Shown: in pieces, positions 20,072 to 23,320 of the stretch | Numbering within the stretch: position 1 is the first letter of the stretch | How the letters are laid out: each line of letters begins with the position of its first letter | Source: Halovenus sp. | GTDB taxonomy: Archaea > Halobacteriota > Halobacteria > Halobacteriales > Haloarculaceae | Assembly (NCBI GenBank): GCA_028274925.1 | Contig: JAQCNR010000031.1 | Location: 1 to 23,320, forward strand | Length of the DNA: 23,320 bases | Direction of reading: 5' to 3' | Notes under the pieces: generated by a model | Database searches by the model: none | What the model was told of the DNA's origin: nothing | What the model saw: only the letters and a program-made list of their open reading frames with translations | Translations under genes and position numbers: made by a program

Positions 20072-22195
20072 TCACTCGGCAAACTCAATCCCAGTAATCT
20101 CGAACCGCGCGCCGCCGTCGCCGTCGACAGCGCTGATGTCCCAGCCGTGGGCGTTTGCAATCTGTTTGACAATCTGTAGTCCAAACCCCGTTCCGTCCAC
20201 GGTAGTCGAGTAACCGGGCTCGAAGATATCCTCGCGCTCGTCACCGGGAATACCGGGACCGTCGTCTTCGATAGCCAGACCGTCCACGAGCCGACTGACA
20301 GCAACGGTTGTGTCCGCGCCGCCGTGTTCGAGTGCGTTGAGCAGGAGGTTCTCGAAGAGTTGCTGGAGGCGGTCACGGTCGGCATGGACCGTGGCATCCG
20401 TCTCGACGACGAGAGTAGCGGTGTCGTTCCCGACGGTTTCCCAGCAGTCTCTGAGCAGTCCGTCGACTGCGACAGGTCCGGCATCGAGCGCTTCGGTGCC
20501 AAGCCGGGCGAACGTCAACAGGTCTTCGATGAGCCGGTCTATCCGGCGGTGGGCGTCTGCAACCTCTGACAGATGGGGACTGTTACACTCCCCGCGTGCT
20601 AACTCTAACCACTGGTCCGAGAGATGCAACGGGTTGCGCAGGTCGTGGGCGATGATGCTGGCAAACTGGTCAAGACGCTCATTCTGTCGTTTGAGTTCCG
20701 CGTTGCGTTCAAGTTCGTCCGTGATGTTCCGCGAGACAGCCATGCCATACTGTACGTCACCTGCCTCGTCTCGAATCGGAAGCGTCTGGATTTCGTAGTG
20801 TTCACCCTGGTACTCCTGCCGGTACGTGCAGCGCTCGCCGCGGAGCGTTTTCCGGTAATACCGAGCTGTCTCCTCGGCAATCTCGTCCGGGAACAGGTCA
20901 AACGGTGTCTCTTCGGCGAAATCGGCACTCGAAAGCCCGACCTCGCTCAGTTCGTCGCCGCCGGCCCGGACGTACTCCAGGTTCTCGTCGAACAGAAACA
21001 CGCCGCCGTTGGGGAAGTAGTTGACCAGCGCCTGGTACTGTGAGGTAAGCTCTCGCAGGTCACGAACTCGGTCTTTGCGGGCCGTAATATCCCGGCTGTT
21101 GATTACATGGCCCTCGACAGCCGAGTTATCGAGTTGATTGTTACCGCTGAGTTCCAGCCAGCGCCACGACCCATCTGCGTGTCGAACGCGACACTCGACC
21201 GGGTCTGCTGGTGCTTCGGCGGTGACATCATCCTCGAACCAGCGTCGGATTGCGTCGCTGTCCTCAGGATGGATATACTCCAGTGCCACGTGCCCGACAG
21301 TTTCTTCCGGGTCGTATCCCAGAATGTGTTCGACAGAGGGACTCTGGTACTGGAATCGGCCCGCAGCGTCGACGATTGAGATGACATCCGCCGAGTTCTC
21401 GACGAGTGCCTGAAACTGTCGCTCGCGCTGTCGCTGGTCAGTAATGTCGCGAACGACGCCACGAAGGATCGTTCCGTTGTCCGTGTGCTCGACAAGTTCG
21501 GCAGTCCCCCTAGCGACGCGCTGTTCGCCGCCCACCCGCTGGAAGTGGAGGTCATCACTCTCCGCGTATCCGGTTTCAGCGGCCTCCTCGATGATGTCCC
21601 CAATTCGCTCCTGACTGTCTGCGTCGTAGAGGTCGAAGGTCTCTTCGAGTGAGAGCGCAGTGTCTTCGCCGAGGCCGTACAACTGTTTGAGACCGTTGGT
21701 CATCCGGAGTTCCTCGGTGTCGAGATTGAGTTCCCACCCGCCTGTCGAACTGATAAGCTCGGCGCTTGACATCAGGTCTCGACGCCGCTCTGCTGCTTTG
21801 GCGTCACGGCGAGCCTGAACAGCATTTTCGATGCGGTTGGCCAGCAGGTCGTACTGCTCCGTTCCAGTCTTCTTGTGAAGATAATCAGTGACGCCTGCAG
21901 ATATCGCCTCGCTTGCGACTTCTTCGCTGCCCTTGCCGGTGAATATAATAAAGGGCAGGTTAGGCCACCGCTCGCGGACGCGCTCCAGGAACTCGATGCC
22001 GGTCTGTCGGGGCATATCGTAGTCAGAAACGATGCAATCGGTTGGCTGGTCACGAAGCGTATCGAGGCTTTCGGCAGGACTGGCGGCCGAGTCGACAAGA
22101 AATCGGTCGTTTTTGCGCTCGAGATACGTTGCCGTCAGGTCACGAAATTCGGGGTCGTCATCCACGTGAAGCACATGTATCGGAGACGGGTCCAT
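20072..22195 (-). CDS. Hybrid receiver-PAS-PAS-PAS histidine kinase
   Basis: The 707-residue protein is a cytoplasmic signal-transduction kinase. Its receiver domain occupies residues 1-120 (acidic pocket D12-D14, phosphoacceptor D58 in CIVSDYDMP, T86, K108). Three PAS-type sensor regions follow, at about 145-255 (SSTGGWELNLDTEELRMTNG), 260-375 (SADVISIVDAAGRFQYQSPSVEHILGY, shown in part) and 385-495 (GGVFLFDENLEYVRAGG). The HisKA dimer domain has the phosphoacceptor H517 in FASIIAHDLRNPLHL. The ATPase domain has the N box (LLLNALEHGGAD), the G1 box (DDGPGIPG) and the G2 box (GTGFGLQIVKQI). All key residues are present. No membrane segment is seen, so the signal is intracellular. The N-terminal receiver is unusual by bacterial standards but common in haloarchaea. 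No separate response regulator lies beside it. Confidence 0.94.
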   Translation of the reverse strand: MDPSPIHVLHVDDDPEFRDLTATYLERKNDRFLVDSAASPAESLDTLRDQPTDCIVSDYDMPRQTGIEFLERVRERWPNLPFIIFTGKGSEEVASEAISAGVTDYLHKKTGTEQYDLLANRIENAVQARRDAKAAERRRDLMSSAELISSTGGWELNLDTEELRMTNGLKQLYGLGEDTALSLEETFDLYDADSQERIGDIIEEAAETGYAESDDLHFQRVGGEQRVARGTAELVEHTDNGTILRGVVRDITDQRQRERQFQALVENSADVISIVDAAGRFQYQSPSVEHILGYDPEETVGHVALEYIHPEDSDAIRRWFEDDVTAEAPADPVECRVRHADGSWRWLELSGNNQLDNSAVEGHVINSRDITARKDRVRDLRELTSQYQALVNYFPNGGVFLFDENLEYVRAGGDELSEVGLSSADFAEETPFDLFPDEIAEETARYYRKTLRGERCTYRQEYQGEHYEIQTLPIRDEAGDVQYGMAVSRNITDELERNAELKRQNERLDQFASIIAHDLRNPLHLSDQWLELARGECNSPHLSEVADAHRRIDRLIEDLLTFARLGTEALDAGPVAVDGLLRDCWETVGNDTATLVVETDATVHADRDRLQQLFENLLLNALEHGGADTTVAVSRLVDGLAIEDDGPGIPGDEREDIFEPGYSTTVDGTGFGLQIVKQIANAHGWDISAVDGDGGARFEITGIEFAE

Positions 22196-22230
22196 TGCCG
22201 TAGCTTGTGTTAAGATAGCGGAAGACCGGT

Positions 22231-22239
22231 AAAAATATT
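22231..22239 (-). promoter_or_regulatory. AT-rich promoter candidate for the histidine kinase gene
   Basis: On the minus strand AATATTTTT lies about 40 bases before the ATG at 22195. Transcription would start near 22208, leaving a leader of about 13 bases. The gap to the upstream gene is 77 bases. Confidence 0.45.
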
Positions 22240-22272
22240 GGCCCCAAGAATCTTCGCGGGACGACGCTCGGA

Positions 22273-23265
22273 TTAGCGACCCGGGAACGCCTCGGTCGCA
22301 GAGGACACGTCGAGTTCGTGGCCGAGTCCGTCATCGACCGCTCGGTCGTACAGCAGTTTTGCCGCCGCAACAGTCTCGACGGCGGTGCCGCCACTGTCGA
22401 ACAGCGTAATCTCCTCGTCTGACTCCCGGCCGGCAGCGTCGCCAACGACAACCTCGCCCAGTTCGGCGTGGATGTGACCCTTCTCGATAGCGCCGTCTTC
22501 CAGCGCCGTTCGGTACGCGCCAGCGTCGGTGTCGATCCGACCAGCCAAATCGAGGACGTACTTCGAGCGAGCGACCGTCGTCGGGTCGACCTCGTGATTC
22601 GTCGGATGATAACTGCCCATTGCAGTGACGTGCGTCCCCGGTGAGAGGTCGTCGCCATCGAAGACCGGTTTCGGTGAGGTCGTCGCCGTGACCAGGATGT
22701 CTACATCCGAGACCGCCTGTTCGGTCGTGTCGACGGCGTCGACAGTTGCGTCGAGTTCCTCGTCCATCTCCGCAGCGAAGGTTTCTCGGTTTTCTGTCGT
22801 TGGCGAGAACACTCGAACCGAATCGAGGTCCCGGACCGCGGCGGCCCCGTGGAGTTGGCCGCGGGCCTGCGTGCCGCTGCCGATGATTCCGAGTTCTGTC
22901 GCGTCGTCTCGGGCGAGTTCGTCGATACCGACGGCTCCCGCCGCGCCAGTCTTCCAGGGGTTCATGCTCGCGCCGTCGAGAATCGCGAGCAGTTCGCCGC
23001 TGTCGTACTCGAACAGCGGCAGGACGAACTGGGCGTCCTGCTGGCCGAACCCGGCGGCGTAGGTGTACCCACCCATCGCTCCAGTGTCGGGAAGGACGGC
23101 GAGATAGCCGGTCAGAAAGCCCGGCGGGTCGGCGTTGTTCAGTCGTGTCCGTGGTTCGGCCTGTGCCCCCTCACCGCGCTGTCGGTACCCCTCGCGTACG
23201 ACATCAACATACTCCGTTGGTGTTGCCAACTGTGCGAGTTCCTCGCTCTGCAGGAACAGTGTCAT
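22273..23265 (-). CDS. Ornithine cyclodeaminase / mu-crystallin family protein
   Basis: The 330-residue protein has the family's dinucleotide-binding Rossmann motif GIIGSGTQARGQL (residues 126-138). It also has the conserved middle block ILDGASMNPWKTGAAGAVGIDELA (95-118, in part), and DVDILVTATTSPKPVF and GTHVTAMGSYHP after it. Related enzymes deaminate ornithine to proline, act as ketimine reductases or act as alanine dehydrogenases. Two substrate-binding positions look unusual. The Lys of the GVKV-type segment appears to be replaced, since the segment reads MGGYTYAAG at about 64-72. The Arg of the usual RTGAASA is Lys here (PWKTGAAG). The reaction is therefore uncertain. A strong TATA box lies 26 bases upstream. 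The protein is cytoplasmic. Confidence 0.9.
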   Translation of the reverse strand: MTLFLQSEELAQLATPTEYVDVVREGYRQRGEGAQAEPRTRLNNADPPGFLTGYLAVLPDTGAMGGYTYAAGFGQQDAQFVLPLFEYDSGELLAILDGASMNPWKTGAAGAVGIDELARDDATELGIIGSGTQARGQLHGAAAVRDLDSVRVFSPTTENRETFAAEMDEELDATVDAVDTTEQAVSDVDILVTATTSPKPVFDGDDLSPGTHVTAMGSYHPTNHEVDPTTVARSKYVLDLAGRIDTDAGAYRTALEDGAIEKGHIHAELGEVVVGDAAGRESDEEITLFDSGGTAVETVAAAKLLYDRAVDDGLGHELDVSSATEAFPGR

Positions 23266-23287
23266 ACCTCTCTGTTCGGCGAGGCTG

Positions 23288-23295
23288 TATAAAAA
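23288..23295 (-). promoter_or_regulatory. TATA box for the ornithine cyclodeaminase-family gene
   Basis: The minus strand reads TTTTTATA, centred 26 bases before the ATG at 23265. This is a clear leaderless-type promoter. Confidence 0.68.
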
Positions 23296-23320
23296 GCCGT
23301 CCCGCCTCCACCACGAGGAG

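Noticed and set aside
1..23320. CRISPR array, tRNA, rRNA or integrase
   Set aside because: I saw no regularly spaced direct repeats, no tRNA-like CCA/TTCRA pattern with matching stems that I could defend, no rRNA sequence and no recombinase-like protein.

Overview
The window is chromosomal DNA from a halophilic archaeon (class Halobacteria). The evidence is a GC-rich sequence, very acidic proteins, a 2Fe-2S ferredoxin of the halobacterial type with its extra acidic N-terminal insert, a type II (archaeal) glyceraldehyde-3-phosphate dehydrogenase, a zinc-ribbon ribosomal protein L40e, a DUF5802-like protein, a Tat lipoprotein with an Asp/Thr-rich linker, and many promoters with a TATA box about 26-30 bases before the start codon and almost no leader. 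I see no integrase, transposase gene, rRNA, tRNA or CRISPR array, so most of it reads as core genome.

Layout. 1-4139 (all minus strand): an edge-truncated receiver/GAF/PAS signalling protein, a Tat lipoprotein, an AhpD-like protein and a GMC flavin oxidoreductase that probably form a two-gene unit. 4140-4581: a non-coding interval with two divergently oriented copies of a folded element placed tail to tail. 4582-6741 (minus): a HEAT-repeat protein and a TM-GIDE-TM-like membrane protein. 6845-9426 (plus): a crotonase, the GAPDH, a probable 38-residue protein, a small membrane protein. 9428-11120 (minus): a two-wHTH regulator and, upstream of it, a secreted Asn-rich coiled-coil protein. 11394-12379 (plus): DUF5802-like protein and MBL-fold hydrolase. 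12380-13171: a gene-sparse interval with about 400 bases of strongly self-complementary sequence, a TATA box readable in both directions and the tiny gene for L40e. 13172-14953 (plus): MFS transporter, YdjM-type membrane protein. 14954-17045: membrane protein, hemB, ferredoxin. 17238-19190: a presenilin-type aspartyl protease convergent with a second TM-GIDE-TM protein. 19344-23265 (minus): cupin protein, hybrid receiver/PAS histidine kinase, ornithine-cyclodeaminase-family protein.

How the genes fit together. The metabolic genes cover central carbon metabolism (GAPDH), acyl-CoA chemistry (crotonase), alcohol/choline-like oxidation (GMC), heme synthesis (hemB) and electron transfer (ferredoxin), but they are not one pathway cluster. 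The two signalling proteins at the window ends share the same receiver and linker type. The two membrane GIDE proteins share an architecture, and one adjoins an intramembrane protease, so a membrane quality-control link is possible but inferred only from position and topology.

The best candidates for something undescribed are non-coding. First, in the paired elements at 4221-4527 the 12-base arms differ between the copies at 8 positions, yet each pair is perfectly complementary. Second, the folded region at 12394-12784 lies beside the L40e gene.
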